A DNA stretch of 64,000 bases. It comes from Micromonospora cremea (lineage in GTDB: Bacteria; Actinomycetota; Actinomycetes; Mycobacteriales; Micromonosporaceae). Location: NCBI RefSeq assembly GCF_900143515.1, contig NZ_FSQT01000001.1, positions 1,364,001 to 1,428,000 on the forward strand. Reading direction: 5' to 3'. Numbering within the stretch: the first letter of the stretch is position 1; the number at the start of each line of letters is the position of its first letter. Below are positions 1 through 8,361 of the stretch, in pieces. The notes beneath the pieces are model-generated. The model was not told the DNA's origin and did no database searches. It saw nothing but the letters and a program-made list of their open reading frames with translations. The position numbers and the translations under genes are program-made.

Positions 1-539
1 CCCCGGCCGGCTGGTGCAACTCGTTGAGCCAGAAGCTGGTGCAGCTCGCCATGCCCGGGGTTCCGGACACGTACCAGGGCACCGAGCTGTGGGACAACTC
101 CCTCGTCGATCCCGACAACCGCCGCCCGGTCGACTTCTCCGTACGCCGGGAGTTGCTGGCGCGTCTGGACGGCGGCTGGCGTCCGCCGGTGGACGACAGC
201 GGCGCCGCGAAGCTCCTGGTGGTCTCGCGGACCCTGCGGCTGCGCCGGGCGCACCCGGAGCTGTTCACCGGCTACCGGCCGGTGCCGGCGCACGGGCCGG
301 TGGGGCGGCACGTGGTGGCCTTCGACCGCGGCGGCGCGATCGCGGTGGCCACCCGGCTGCCGCTGGGCCTGGCCCGCGCCGGTGGGTGGTGCGACACAGT
401 CCTGTCGCTTCCTGTTAACGAGGTGAAGGACCTGTTCACCGGCCGGGTCTACAGTGGCGGGGAGACTCCTCTGGACGACCTTCTGGCCGACTATCCCGTC
501 GCTCTGCTGGCTCCCACCGCTTCCGTGGAGGCTGCGTGA
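1..539 (+). CDS. treY: Maltooligosyl trehalose synthase, C-terminal part (partial)
   Basis: The reading frame enters from the left edge and ends in TGA at 537-539. TreY converts the reducing end of maltooligosaccharides to a trehalose unit (GH13, cytosolic). The visible roughly 178 residues contain the end of the GH13 barrel, with PGVPDTYQGTELWD followed by LVDPDNRRPVDF, which is the characteristic TreY substrate-site signature. They then run into the C-terminal beta domain. The stop overlaps the start of treZ, so the two are translationally coupled and act consecutively (TreY then TreZ) in trehalose formation from glycogen or maltodextrin. The true start lies outside the window. Confidence 0.93.
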   Translation, partial: PAGWCNSLSQKLVQLAMPGVPDTYQGTELWDNSLVDPDNRRPVDFSVRRELLARLDGGWRPPVDDSGAAKLLVVSRTLRLRRAHPELFTGYRPVPAHGPVGRHVVAFDRGGAIAVATRLPLGLARAGGWCDTVLSLPVNEVKDLFTGRVYSGGETPLDDLLADYPVALLAPTASVEAA

Positions 540-2263
540 TGACCGAATTCACCGTGTGGGCGCCCGACGCCACCCGGGTCCGGCTGCGCCTGCCCGGCGA
601 CGGCGACCACGAGATGCGCGCCGCCCCGGACGGCTGGTGGCGGGTAGAGGTGCCCGACGCCGGGCTCGACTACTCCTTTCTGCTGAACGACGACGAAACC
701 CCGCTGCCCGACCCCCGGTCGCCGTGGCAGCCTGCTGGTGTGCACGGGCCGAGCCGACGCTACGACCACGCCGCCTTCGAATGGACCGACGGCTCGTGGA
801 CGGGCCGGCAACTGCGCGGCAGCATCCTCTACGAGCTGCACATCGGCACCTTCACCCCGGAGGGCACCTTCGACGCGGCCATCGACCGCCTCGACCACCT
901 CGTCTCCCTCGGCGTCGACCTGATCGAACTGCTCCCGGTCAACGCCTTCAACGGCGAACACAACTGGGGGTACGACGGCGTCTGCTGGTACGCACCGCAC
1001 CAGCCCTACGGCGGCCCGGACGGGCTGAAACGGCTCGTCGACGCTGCCCACGCCAAGGGGCTGGGGGTGATCCTCGACGTCGTCTACAACCATTTCGGGC
1101 CCTCCGGGGCCTACGCGCCGCGGTTCGGGCCCTACCTCGCCGAGCAGAGCAACAGCTGGGGACGCTCGATCAACCTGGACGGCCCGCACTCCGACGAGGT
1201 ACGCCGCTACATCATCGACAGCGTCCTGATGTGGCTGCGCGACTACCACGTCGACGGGCTGCGCCTGGACGCCGTGCACGCGCTGCCCGACACCCGCGCG
1301 GTTCCGCTACTCGAAGAGCTGGCCATCGAGGTCGAGGCGCTCTCCACCCACCTGGGCCGCCCGCTGTCCCTGATCGCCGAATCCGACCTCAACGATCCAC
1401 GGCTGATCACCCCTCGGGAGGCGGGCGGCTTCGGGCTGCACGCGCAGTGGAACGACGACGCCCACCACGCCCTGCACACGCTGCTGACGGGGGAGCGGCA
1501 GGGCTACTACGGCGACTTCGGCTCGCTGGAGGCACTGACGGACGTGCTCACCGGCGGCTTCTTCCACGCGGGCACCTGGTCCAGCTTCCGCAAGCGGCAC
1601 CACGGGCGGCCTCTGGACCCGCGGGTGCCGGGGCACCGGCTGGTGGCGTACCTGCAGAACCACGACCAGATCGGCAACCGGGCTACCGGTGACCGGATCT
1701 CTGCTTCGCTGTCGCCCTCTCTGCTGCGCGTGGGTGCAGTGCTGCTGCTGACCGCGCCCTTTACGCCGATGCTGTTCATGGGGGAGGAGTGGGCGGCGTC
1801 TACGCCGTGGCAGTTCTTCACGTCGCATCCCGAGCCGGAGTTGGCTACTGCGGTGGTTACCGGGCGGCGGCGGGAGTTCGCGGCGCACGGGTGGCCGGAG
1901 GGGGACGTGCCCGATCCGCAGGATCCGCAGACGTTTGTGCGGTCGCGGTTGGACTGGGCGGAGCTGGACAAACCTGAGCATCGGGAGATGTTCTCGTTCT
2001 ATCAGCGGCTGATCGCGCTGCGGCGGTCTCTTCCGGATCTCTCTGACCCTCGGCTGCACGCGGTCAGCGTGCAGCATGGAGATCAGTTCCTGCTGATGCG
2101 GCGGGGGGACACGCTCGTGGTAGCTAATTTGGCTGGGCGGGGGCAGGGGATCTCGCTGCCGGGGGTGGCGCGCCGGGTGTTGCTGGCCACGGGGGAGGGG
2201 GTCACGGTGATGCGGGACCGGATCCAGCTGCCAGCGGAGACGGCGGCCATTGTGGCACTTTGA
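539..2263 (+). CDS. treZ: Malto-oligosyltrehalose trehalohydrolase
   Basis: About 574 residues, the normal family size. TreZ releases trehalose from maltooligosyltrehalose made by TreY. An N-terminal carbohydrate-binding/E-set region (TEFTVWAPDATRVRL) precedes the GH13 barrel. The four GH13 regions are visible: DVVYNH near residue 181, GLRLDAVHA (nucleophile Asp) near 244, IAESDLND (acid/base Glu) near 280, and LQNHDQIGN near 373. FMGEEWAASTPWQFF is also typical of TreZ. ATG 539 overlaps the treY stop (GTGATGA); an adjacent in-frame GTG at 536 is an alternative start. The last third has a slightly lower GC3 than the beginning but stays intact. Confidence 0.95.
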   Translation: MTEFTVWAPDATRVRLRLPGDGDHEMRAAPDGWWRVEVPDAGLDYSFLLNDDETPLPDPRSPWQPAGVHGPSRRYDHAAFEWTDGSWTGRQLRGSILYELHIGTFTPEGTFDAAIDRLDHLVSLGVDLIELLPVNAFNGEHNWGYDGVCWYAPHQPYGGPDGLKRLVDAAHAKGLGVILDVVYNHFGPSGAYAPRFGPYLAEQSNSWGRSINLDGPHSDEVRRYIIDSVLMWLRDYHVDGLRLDAVHALPDTRAVPLLEELAIEVEALSTHLGRPLSLIAESDLNDPRLITPREAGGFGLHAQWNDDAHHALHTLLTGERQGYYGDFGSLEALTDVLTGGFFHAGTWSSFRKRHHGRPLDPRVPGHRLVAYLQNHDQIGNRATGDRISASLSPSLLRVGAVLLLTAPFTPMLFMGEEWAASTPWQFFTSHPEPELATAVVTGRRREFAAHGWPEGDVPDPQDPQTFVRSRLDWAELDKPEHREMFSFYQRLIALRRSLPDLSDPRLHAVSVQHGDQFLLMRRGDTLVVANLAGRGQGISLPGVARRVLLATGEGVTVMRDRIQLPAETAAIVAL

Positions 2264-2302
2264 GGGAGTACGCGTCTGCTCAAAGGACTAGACGCGGCTG
2301 GT

Positions 2303-2671
2303 TCAGCGATATCCGTCCCAGACCCATCGAGGATCTGAGGGTTTACGGCGAGGGAACTGGGAGGGATTCCGCGTCGGCAGGTCAAGCAGATAGGTCGGCC
2401 GAGTCGGCCATGGCACCTCCTTGCCCTCCAGGTGCACGCTGAACTGATCCCCGACCTGTCGTCTCTGCCCGAAGGTTGTAGCCAGTTGGTCGACTGCCCC
2501 GCGGCGAGCCGCTGCCGCGGCTACCGCCTTGAGTAGCTCCAGGTCCGCGTCCGTGTGCGCGGACCCGATGTGCTCGATGTCCCGCGAACCCCGCCGCTGG
2601 GGATGCACAATCTGCACCGCCCGCGCCCCAGACGCCGTCCTCACCGTCCGCACGTACGCCACGACCGACAC
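2303..2671 (-). pseudogene. IS1634-type transposase, N-terminal stub
   Basis: The first roughly 50 residues of this 122-residue frame (YVRTVRTASGARAVQIV, then RRGSRDIEHIGSAH and LELLKAVA) match from memory the conserved start of IS1634/IS4-superfamily transposases of actinobacteria, which are normally over 450 residues. After KAVA the frame departs from that pattern, and no DDE catalytic region is present. I saw no terminal inverted repeats. It is therefore read as a decayed insertion-sequence remnant rather than an active element. It marks the entry into a region rich in gene scraps. Confidence 0.72.
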
Positions 2672-2701
2672 GATAGAACCCGCTGAATCTGCGTGCTGAT
2701 G

Positions 2702-3715
2702 TTACGCATTAGCCCCGCGGAGGCGTTCGGCTGCCTGCGCCCGCAGCGCATCGCCGCCCGCCGAGGTGCCACCGCACAGTGCCATCTCCCGGGCGTTATA
2801 CGCGGCCATCCACAAGCTGGCCGCCCACGCGACCTCCAGCTCCACCGCCGTGAACAAGCGCCCTCGAATGTCTTGATAAGCCACCAGGAACGCCTCGGAG
2901 CTTTCGATCGGCGCCAGCGTGGGCGGCCCGGCACTGGCAAACGACCCGCTCGCCGCTCCCACCAGCGCCGCCTCCGGCTGCCGCGCCAGGCTGTCCCAGT
3001 CGTGCACCGCCCACACCTGCCAACCCTGCCACCGCAGGTTCTGCGCCTCGAAGTCGGCGTGGCCGAGCACGCACGGCAGGCCGGCCGCCAGCAGCCGCCC
3101 CCGGGCCCGCAAAGCCGTCTCGACAATGTGCTCGGACACGACACTCTGGTCCCGGCTGTCGAGAAAGTCGATCGCCGGCCACACCCCAGAATCGGTGTGG
3201 TCCCAGCGCACCCAGGGCGGATTCGGCAGCGGCGGCGCGACGTTCACGCCGGCAAGTTCGGCCATCAGCCGGGCGAACACCTCCGCGCAGCGCACGGCTA
3301 TGTCCGGCGAGTCCCCGTGCAACACCTCGCCGCCGGGCCGGAATTCCTCGGCGTGCACGGCCAGCGCACCTACACCGACCACCGGCGTGAGCGGCCGGGC
3401 ACACGGCAACCCGCGCTCGGCCAGCCGGGCCTGCGCCGCGACACACGACCCGGCCCGGCCGTCGTCGGCGCGCGCCTTGACCACGACGTCCCTGCCATCG
3501 ACCAACCGCAGACCGAACACCATCGAGACCTGTTGCGACCGGAACAGCACGCCGGCGGGCTCACCGCCCAGATGGTCAAGACACCAAGCCGGCAACCAGC
3601 CCGGCAGCTCGTCCAACGGCACACTCAGGACTGTGCCATAGACACCGAACGCACCGCAGGCGAGATCGTCTACGGGACGATCACCGGACCTCCGTGACGA
3701 TCCGCCCTGCCACAC
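2702..3715 (-). CDS. Aminoglycoside phosphotransferase-family kinase-like protein
   Basis: 337 residues. The fold assignment rests on the catalytic loop LGHADFEAQN (HxDxxxxN brackets the Brenner motif) near residue 215 and the metal-binding VHDWDSLAR near 233. The N-terminal lobe has FGLRLVDGRDVVVKAR, with a candidate ATP-lysine. Family members phosphorylate small molecules (aminoglycosides, choline, homoserine) in the cytosol; the substrate here cannot be told. The gene stands alone between an IS stub and a regulator-tail remnant, so resistance function should not be assumed. The start is uncertain: the ORF opens at 3715, but in-frame starts further in, near the GVYGTVLSVPLDELP segment, are possible. 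Confidence 0.75.
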   Translation of the reverse strand: MWQGGSSRRSGDRPVDDLACGAFGVYGTVLSVPLDELPGWLPAWCLDHLGGEPAGVLFRSQQVSMVFGLRLVDGRDVVVKARADDGRAGSCVAAQARLAERGLPCARPLTPVVGVGALAVHAEEFRPGGEVLHGDSPDIAVRCAEVFARLMAELAGVNVAPPLPNPPWVRWDHTDSGVWPAIDFLDSRDQSVVSEHIVETALRARGRLLAAGLPCVLGHADFEAQNLRWQGWQVWAVHDWDSLARQPEAALVGAASGSFASAGPPTLAPIESSEAFLVAYQDIRGRLFTAVELEVAWAASLWMAAYNAREMALCGGTSAGGDALRAQAAERLRGANA

Positions 3716-3751
3716 ATCGCCCTTGCGCAGCCGCAGCCATCACCGACCCGC

Positions 3752-3972
3752 ACCTGTGGCAGCTCCAGACGGGGCACATACCTGGTCGACGCCGCGCGGG
3801 CGTACGTACAGGTTGGTGACCTGCGCGGCGCCGCTCGGGCCCTCGTCAACGCGGACAGTGTCGCGCCGGCGGAGGTCCGGTGCCGGCCGTTGGCGCGTAC
3901 CGTGATCGCCGAAGTTGCCCGGCGCCGGCCTGCGTGGCGCGACTGGCGACGCTGGTCGGCCTGACCCGCTGA
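3752..3972 (+). pseudogene. Degenerate C-terminal tail of a regulator-like protein (copy 1)
   Basis: The frame through 3779-3920 reads YLVDAARAYVQVGDL, RGAARALVNADSVAPAEV, then CRPLARTVIAEVARR. This resembles the TPR-like C-terminus of actinobacterial HTH (XRE-type) regulators as I recall them. No start codon or HTH domain precedes it. Near 3920 the frame shifts by one base, after which the other frame gives VARLATLVGLTR and a stop at 3970-3972. Related copies occur at 10469-10600 and 13690-13755. The rest of the gap between the phosphotransferase and the VOC gene (3716-4086) shows nothing else. Confidence 0.5.
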
Positions 3973-4086
3973 CCGGCCGGCCTCAACTCGGGCTGTTCCG
4001 CCAGGAGATCATGTCGGTAAGGAAGATCTTGGATCTGTTGGGCGGGCGGCATACTCTGAGCGCCGTCCGCGCTATGAGGGAGAGTC

Positions 4087-4482
4087 GTGACAAGTAGGTT
4101 CACCGAGTTGACCGTCGACTGCCACGATCCGGGGAGGCTCGCGGCCTTCTGGTGCGAGGTCCTGGACTTCACGGTGATCGACCGGGGCGAGGGCAAGGTC
4201 GAGATCGGCTCCTGGGTGCCTACCGTCGAGGAGGTTCGGGCCCGCCAGATGTCGCCCACCCTGGTGTTCATCCAGGTGCCCGAGGGCAAGACCGTGAAGA
4301 ACCGGCTTCACCTCGACGTCAGCCCGATCGACGGCAGCACCGAGGACGAGGTGACCAGACTGCTCGGCCTGGGCGCCACCAGGACTGATGTGGGCCAGGG
4401 CTCAGACCGGAGCTGGGTGGTCATGGCAGACCCCGAGGGCAACGAGTTCTGCGTCCTGCGCACCCTGGCGGCGCACAACTAG
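4087..4482 (+). CDS. VOC-family (glyoxalase/bleomycin-resistance-like) protein
   Basis: 131 residues, the normal size for one VOC protein. It starts with TELTVDCHDPGRLAAFW and ends with VVMADPEGNEFCVL, the two halves of the beta-alpha-beta-beta-beta repeat. KNRLHLDVSP supplies the central histidine strand. VOC proteins bind a metal with residues from paired modules and act as dioxygenases, isomerases or drug-binding proteins; the substrate is unknown. The GTG start at 4087 follows a GAGGGAGAG ribosome site at 4076-4084. A membrane-protein gene follows 57 bp downstream on the same strand. Confidence 0.85.
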   Translation: MTSRFTELTVDCHDPGRLAAFWCEVLDFTVIDRGEGKVEIGSWVPTVEEVRARQMSPTLVFIQVPEGKTVKNRLHLDVSPIDGSTEDEVTRLLGLGATRTDVGQGSDRSWVVMADPEGNEFCVLRTLAAHN

Positions 4483-4539
4483 GCCGCGAGGGGGCTGCGG
4501 GCGAGCGTGGCAGAAGCGGACAAATAGCATACTTGGGGC

Positions 4540-5190
4540 ATGCTTGCCAAGAGCAACGCCCCGCGGCTCGCGCGTCATCCGGGCCGACTGGTGGCTTTCA
4601 GCGACGCTGTCTTCGCCATCGCCGTGACGCTTCTCGTGCTGGAGATCCAACCGCCGGAGGACTTCGGGCATCTCCTGCGGGGCCTCGGGGCGTTGTGGTC
4701 GTCGTACCTGGCGTACGCGCTGAGCTTCCTGCTCATCGGGCAGGTGTGGGTCAACCATCACGTCATGTTCGACCGCGTCCGGCACGTCGACCGTGAGGTC
4801 CTGTTCCTCAACACGTTGCTCCTGATGGTCATCGCGTTCCTGCCGTTCTCCACGTCGCTACTCGCCGGGGCATTACGCGCGGAGCAGGGCCTGCGGACAG
4901 CGGTCGTCGTCTACGGCGCCACACTGTGGACGGCGGCAGCCCTGTTCAACATCATCTGGGCCCATCTCCGCCGCGCCAAACTGCTGGACCCCAGCCTCGG
5001 CCCCCTCGGCGTCCGGGCCATCGGCCGCCGATTCGCGCTCGCACTGGTCTGGATCGGTTCCGGCATCCTCGTCGGCGCGTTCGTGCCGATCGCGGGTGTC
5101 GCGATCATCGCCGGCTTCCTACCCGCCTACTACCTACCCATCCGCGGCGAGTACGGCGAGGGCAACAAGGCCAGCGACCGGCGCGACTGA
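4540..5190 (+). CDS. TMEM175-family potassium channel-like membrane protein (DUF1211)
   Basis: 216 residues with about six hydrophobic segments. The first helix carries FSDAVFAIAVTLLVLE, the FSDxxxAI signature of bacterial TMEM175 proteins, which form potassium-selective channels lacking the classical filter. The segment QVWVNHHVMFDRV is also typical of the family. The length equals one bacterial subunit (two such repeats occur in the animal protein). ATG 4540 is chosen because the signature lies about 20 residues in, as in homologues. No partner gene suggests a specific role. Confidence 0.85.
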   Translation: MLAKSNAPRLARHPGRLVAFSDAVFAIAVTLLVLEIQPPEDFGHLLRGLGALWSSYLAYALSFLLIGQVWVNHHVMFDRVRHVDREVLFLNTLLLMVIAFLPFSTSLLAGALRAEQGLRTAVVVYGATLWTAAALFNIIWAHLRRAKLLDPSLGPLGVRAIGRRFALALVWIGSGILVGAFVPIAGVAIIAGFLPAYYLPIRGEYGEGNKASDRRD

Positions 5191-5313
5191 ACGGTCCGTT
5201 GGGCCGCCGTCGCCGAAGAAGTTGGAGTCCGGCGGCTGATCATTCGCCGCCCCTGAAGCGGGCCCGGCGCATGCTGCGCGCAGCCTGCGGTCGGGCCCGC
5301 TGGGGCGCCCCGC

Positions 5314-5919
5314 CTACTTCGCCAACCCGAATCCACCGAGTACGGTCTTGAAGTTGTCGGCCAGGATCTGACGAATCTGCTGGCCGTGCGGAGTGGCCCA
5401 GTCCTTGGCGAGTTCGCCGAGGACCGCGGCGGTGGTGGTCAGGGTGACGCCGGCCTGCGTCATGCGCAGTCGCGCCACCTCCTCGGAGATCTGGAACACT
5501 GATCCTCCGGCGTCGAGGACGGCGTAGACGTCGTATCCGGCCCGCTTGGCACTGAGCGCGGTGTAGATCAGGCAGCCGTCGTTGGTGGTGCCGGCCATGA
5601 TCAGGGTCCGGCGGCCGGTGGCCTCGACGGCCCTTACGAAGTTCGGGTCGTCCCAGGAGTCGATGATGCCGGTGCGCTTGATCCGGTTCGCGTAGGCCTC
5701 CGGGTTGATCTCCTCCAGTCCGGGCATCCACCAGTCCTGGTTGTCGTCCTCGGTGCTGCTGGTCCAGACGTTCGGGATGTCGAGGACCTTCGCCGCCTTC
5801 ACCAGGGTGATGCTGTTCAACTTGGCGACGTCGGGCGACTGGGTCTTGATGAACCCCATCGAGATGACCTGGTGGTCGATCAGGATCAGAGCACTGTCCT
5901 GCGCCTGTAGATCTGACAT
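5314..5919 (-). CDS. Isochorismatase-family hydrolase (YcaC-like)
   Basis: 201 residues from ATG 5919. A TTG start at 5934 is possible, but ATG has a GGAG ribosome site nine bases upstream. The protein starts with SALILIDHQ (catalytic Asp of the cysteine-hydrolase triad). It has a lysine-containing segment (IKRTGIIDSWDD) and the nucleophile loop MAGTTNDGCLIYTAL with the cysteine in NDGC. This architecture belongs to the YcaC-type isochorismatase-like hydrolases, cytosolic amidases of mostly unknown substrate. It lies just downstream of the DsbA-like gene on the same strand (108 bp), possibly in one transcript controlled by the divergent HxlR regulator. Confidence 0.88.
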   Translation of the reverse strand: MSDLQAQDSALILIDHQVISMGFIKTQSPDVAKLNSITLVKAAKVLDIPNVWTSSTEDDNQDWWMPGLEEINPEAYANRIKRTGIIDSWDDPNFVRAVEATGRRTLIMAGTTNDGCLIYTALSAKRAGYDVYAVLDAGGSVFQISEEVARLRMTQAGVTLTTTAAVLGELAKDWATPHGQQIRQILADNFKTVLGGFGLAK

Positions 5920-6027
5920 GGCTGTTAACTCCAATTCGGTATGGCGAACCCTCGTGGGTCCGTGTCTGCTGCCCCGAGCGGTCTGCTCGGGTTGATAGCG
6001 GGGAATCCGTCGCCTGGGGCGAGCGGC

Positions 6028-6747
6028 TCAGATGGTGCGGTCGGGCACCGCGCACCCGTCCGGGGCGCAGATGCCCTCGGCGTCGGCGACAACCGGCAGC
6101 GGCTGCGGAGCGGGATGACTCTCGTCCCACGCTTTGGCCATGACCGCGAGCAGGTCGTCGAGGCCGATCGCCCCGGGCACCGCGAAGCGGCCGTCGAACA
6201 CGAGGAACGGTGCGCCGCGAGCCCCGAGGCGCTCGGCTTCGAGCTGGTCGGCGGCGACGCGGGCCCGGTAGCGGCGGCTGCGCAGGGCCTCGGCAGCCCC
6301 GGCGCGGTCCAGACCCACCTCGGCGGCGAAGTCGAGGACCTCCTCGGTCGTCCACAGCTTGCGGGCCTGCCCGAAGTGCGCCCGGAACATGGCCGTCCAG
6401 ATCTCGTTGCCGCGTCCCTGGTCGGTCGCGTAGGCGAGCAGCTCGTGGGCGAAATCGGTCGGGCCGAGCGTGCGGTCGACCGCGCGGTAGGGCGTCAAGC
6501 CCTCCGCCTTGGCGGCCCGCTCGATCGGTCGCAGGACCCGGTCCACGGTCGTCGCGGGGGCCCCGGCCATCGTGATCAGCTCCCGTTGGCTGACACCCTC
6601 ACGGGGCAGGTCGGGATGTAGCTGGAACGACCGGTGGATCACCTGCACCTCGTCGGCGTGCTCGAACCGGGCCAGGGCCTGGTGGAGCCGGTGATCCATC
6701 AGCCCGCAGTACGGGCAGACGATGTCCGACCAGAACTCGATCTTCAT
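6028..6747 (-). CDS. DsbA-family (FrnE-like) thiol oxidoreductase
   Basis: 239 residues. The thioredoxin-fold start IEFWSDIVCPYCGLMDHRL contains the CPYC redox site at residues 11-14. The helical insertion and the cis-proline region GARGAPFLVFDGRFAVPGA follow in the order seen in FrnE/DsbA proteins. A C-terminal CAPDGC adds a second cysteine pair. No signal peptide is present, so it probably acts in the cytosol as an isomerase/oxidase-type thiol enzyme. The gene is divergent from an HxlR regulator with a 115-bp shared spacer, which suggests thiol- or electrophile-responsive control. Confidence 0.9.
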   Translation of the reverse strand: MKIEFWSDIVCPYCGLMDHRLHQALARFEHADEVQVIHRSFQLHPDLPREGVSQRELITMAGAPATTVDRVLRPIERAAKAEGLTPYRAVDRTLGPTDFAHELLAYATDQGRGNEIWTAMFRAHFGQARKLWTTEEVLDFAAEVGLDRAGAAEALRSRRYRARVAADQLEAERLGARGAPFLVFDGRFAVPGAIGLDDLLAVMAKAWDESHPAPQPLPVVADAEGICAPDGCAVPDRTI

Positions 6748-6819
6748 GGCACTCCTCCTCGTTTCTCACTTCCTGTTCGTAGCCCCATGATGCATTAGAA
6801 TCGGAGAGCCACAAAAGGT

Positions 6820-6829
6820 ACATTCATGT
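6820..6829. promoter_or_regulatory. Candidate operator palindrome between dsbA-like and hxlR-like genes
   Basis: ACATTCATGT, two perfect four-base arms around TC, sits in the spacer of the divergent pair, 34 bp before the regulator start. This is an AT-rich island in otherwise GC-rich DNA. HxlR proteins commonly bind palindromes in their own divergent promoters. The assignment is inferred from position and symmetry only. Confidence 0.35.
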
Positions 6830-6862
6830 GCGTGGCAACCGGCTGACGGAAGGGGTGGCGGT

Positions 6863-7291
6863 ATGAGTGGCGAGGATCTTCGACGGAGGCGCACCAACGT
6901 CCGGGCGAACGTCCGGAGCGCGCCGGGGCCCTGTGCGCACTGGAACGACGAAGACGCCGACTTCATCCGCGAGGTCCTGGACCTCGTCGGCGACAAGTGG
7001 AGCGTGTTGATCATCGGTACGCTCGCCGACGGCCCCATTCGCTACTCGAACCTGGGCGACGCGATCCCCGGCATCTCCCAGCGCATGCTCACGCTGACCT
7101 TGAAGCACCTGCAGCGCACGGGCCTCGTCAACCGGACCTCCTACCCCGAGGTCCCGCCCCGCGTCGAGTACGCCCTCACCGACCTGGGCACGTCACTGCT
7201 GTCCACCGTCCTGGCCCTGGCCGCCTGGTCCGCCGACCACCACGTCGAGATCCGCCGCCACCAGACGGAGTACGACAACGGCGCGACCTAG
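6863..7291 (+). CDS. HxlR-family transcriptional regulator
   Basis: 142 residues. The winged helix begins with EVLDLVGDKWSVLIIGTLAD, followed by FxxLxxxIPGIS-like text (YSNLGDAIPGISQRMLTLTL) and a C-terminal wing VEYALTDLGTSLL. These are the consecutive landmarks of HxlR proteins. A basic 35-residue N-terminal extension (RRRRTNVRANVR) precedes the domain. Family members sense aldehydes, quinones or disulfide stress and usually repress the adjacent divergent gene, here the DsbA-like oxidoreductase and perhaps the isochorismatase behind it. Confidence 0.92.
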   Translation: MSGEDLRRRRTNVRANVRSAPGPCAHWNDEDADFIREVLDLVGDKWSVLIIGTLADGPIRYSNLGDAIPGISQRMLTLTLKHLQRTGLVNRTSYPEVPPRVEYALTDLGTSLLSTVLALAAWSADHHVEIRRHQTEYDNGAT

Positions 7292-7370
7292 ATCCGGCCT
7301 CTTTCGGACCGGTCGCACAGACGAGGGGCCGACCAGGGCAACAGGGGTATACTCGGTATGCTCTGCGGCC

Positions 7371-7997
7371 ATGCGACCTGGTGACCGCACGGTGGCGCTC
7401 GCCTCCGTGGTGGGCGGATTCCTGCTCGGCTTCCTCGACTTCTGCTCGATCAAGTGGCTGCCGTTCCCCATCGCCGAACTCGGGAACTCCATCGCGACCT
7501 GGGCGGTCGCCGCCTTCTTCTTCGGCTACTGGGTGCGGTCCGGGCGGCTGCGTTCGGCACTCGGCGCCGCCGTCCTGCTCGTCGTCGCGGTGCCCAGCTA
7601 CTACCTCGCGGCGCTCCTGCAAGGCGACGACCTCGCGGTGCTCTGGGCGCCGTCGTCGCTGGTCTGGATGCTCTTCGGCGTGCTGGCCGGAGTGGTCTTC
7701 GGCACCGGCGGGACCTGGGCGCGCGGCGCGGGGTGGCGGCAGGTCGTCGGGATCGCGATGCCCGCCGCCGTGTTCTTCGAGGAGGCGGCCCGGTTCGCCG
7801 GCAAGGCGACCGACCCCGACTACCCGGCCGGCGCATGGTGGAACGTGGCGATCGACCTGGCGCTGGGCCTGCTGATCGTGGCGCTGACCGGCGGGTCGCT
7901 TCGTCGGCGGGCGCTCGCCGTCGCGGTGGCCGTGCCACTGGCCGCCGCGATTCTGGTGAGCTTCGCGGTGGCCGGCGCGGCCGTCTCGTCAGCCTAG
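7371..7997 (+). CDS. Six-helix membrane protein of unknown function
   Basis: 208 residues with about six hydrophobic segments: VALASVVGGFLLGFLDF, SIATWAVAAFFFGYWV, GAAVLLVVAVPSYYLAALL, VWMLFGVLAGVVFG, LALGLLIVALTGG and VAVPLAAAILVSFAVAG. An acidic FFEEAARFAGKATDPDY loop lies between the fourth and fifth segments. It resembles the small actinobacterial membrane families grouped as DUF6518, but I am not certain of that name. The stop overlaps the end of a minus-strand GNAT-like remnant. Confidence 0.7.
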   Translation: MRPGDRTVALASVVGGFLLGFLDFCSIKWLPFPIAELGNSIATWAVAAFFFGYWVRSGRLRSALGAAVLLVVAVPSYYLAALLQGDDLAVLWAPSSLVWMLFGVLAGVVFGTGGTWARGAGWRQVVGIAMPAAVFFEEAARFAGKATDPDYPAGAWWNVAIDLALGLLIVALTGGSLRRRALAVAVAVPLAAAILVSFAVAGAAVSSA

Positions 7998-8106
7998 CCG
8001 CAGCGTGACGTAGGCGAAGTCCTCCTCCGGCGGCAGGTATCGGGACACCTCGACGAAGCCGCGCGCATCGGCGAACCGGAGGCCGTCAGAATTGGCCGCC
8101 CAGATG
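7989..8106 (-). pseudogene. GNAT acetyltransferase-like C-terminal tail (copy 1)
   Basis: Minus-strand translation gives GLRFADARGFVEVSRYLPPE followed by a YVTLRL ending and a stop. This is the typical last beta-alpha-beta of GNAT acetyltransferases, in which the acetyl-CoA-side helix leads to a closing strand. No acetyl-CoA pyrophosphate loop or N-terminal half precedes it; the upstream sequence loses similarity near 8106. The tail overlaps the 3' end of the membrane-protein gene by 9 bases. A second, more eroded copy lies at 9605-9712. Confidence 0.5.
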
Positions 8107-8199
8107 ATCGTCTCGCTCCCTTCGGCCACCGTCGACCGTTTGTCTGTTGTGGACATATCTTCAGATCTGCCGGTGGCCACAGCGCGACCTGGTTTACCC

Positions 8200-8310
8200 G
8201 CGGCCCAGGTGGACGCTGTTCGAACCGCACACGCCGCAGGCGTCTCAACAAACCAACTCACCGACCAGTACGGCGTCCACCGTTCAGATCTGGTGCAAGG
8301 TCCGCTCCGC
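8200..8310 (+). pseudogene. Possible recombinase/invertase HTH scrap
   Basis: In the frame that runs into the next gene, the sequence reads QVDAVRTAHAAGVSTNQLT followed by DQYGVHRSDL. This resembles the C-terminal helix-turn-helix of serine recombinases (HAAGxSxxQLAxxFGVHRxTV). Nothing of the catalytic domain is present. The frame reads through without a stop into the EcsC-like gene, so a longer fusion protein from 8092 is formally open. The downstream start with its own ribosome site argues against such a fusion. Confidence 0.35.
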
Positions 8311-8361
8311 TGGTCGAATGGGGGACCCAGCTGGGATGTGACGATCCAAGGAGTTCAAGGC

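Noticed and set aside
2702..3715. Aminoglycoside resistance gene
   Set aside because: Only the general phosphotransferase fold is supported; nothing in the sequence or context indicates an antibiotic substrate.
8092..8361. N-terminal extension of the EcsC-like gene
   Set aside because: The frame is open, but it crosses a GNAT tail and a recombinase-like scrap, and a proper ribosome site precedes the internal GTG 8362.
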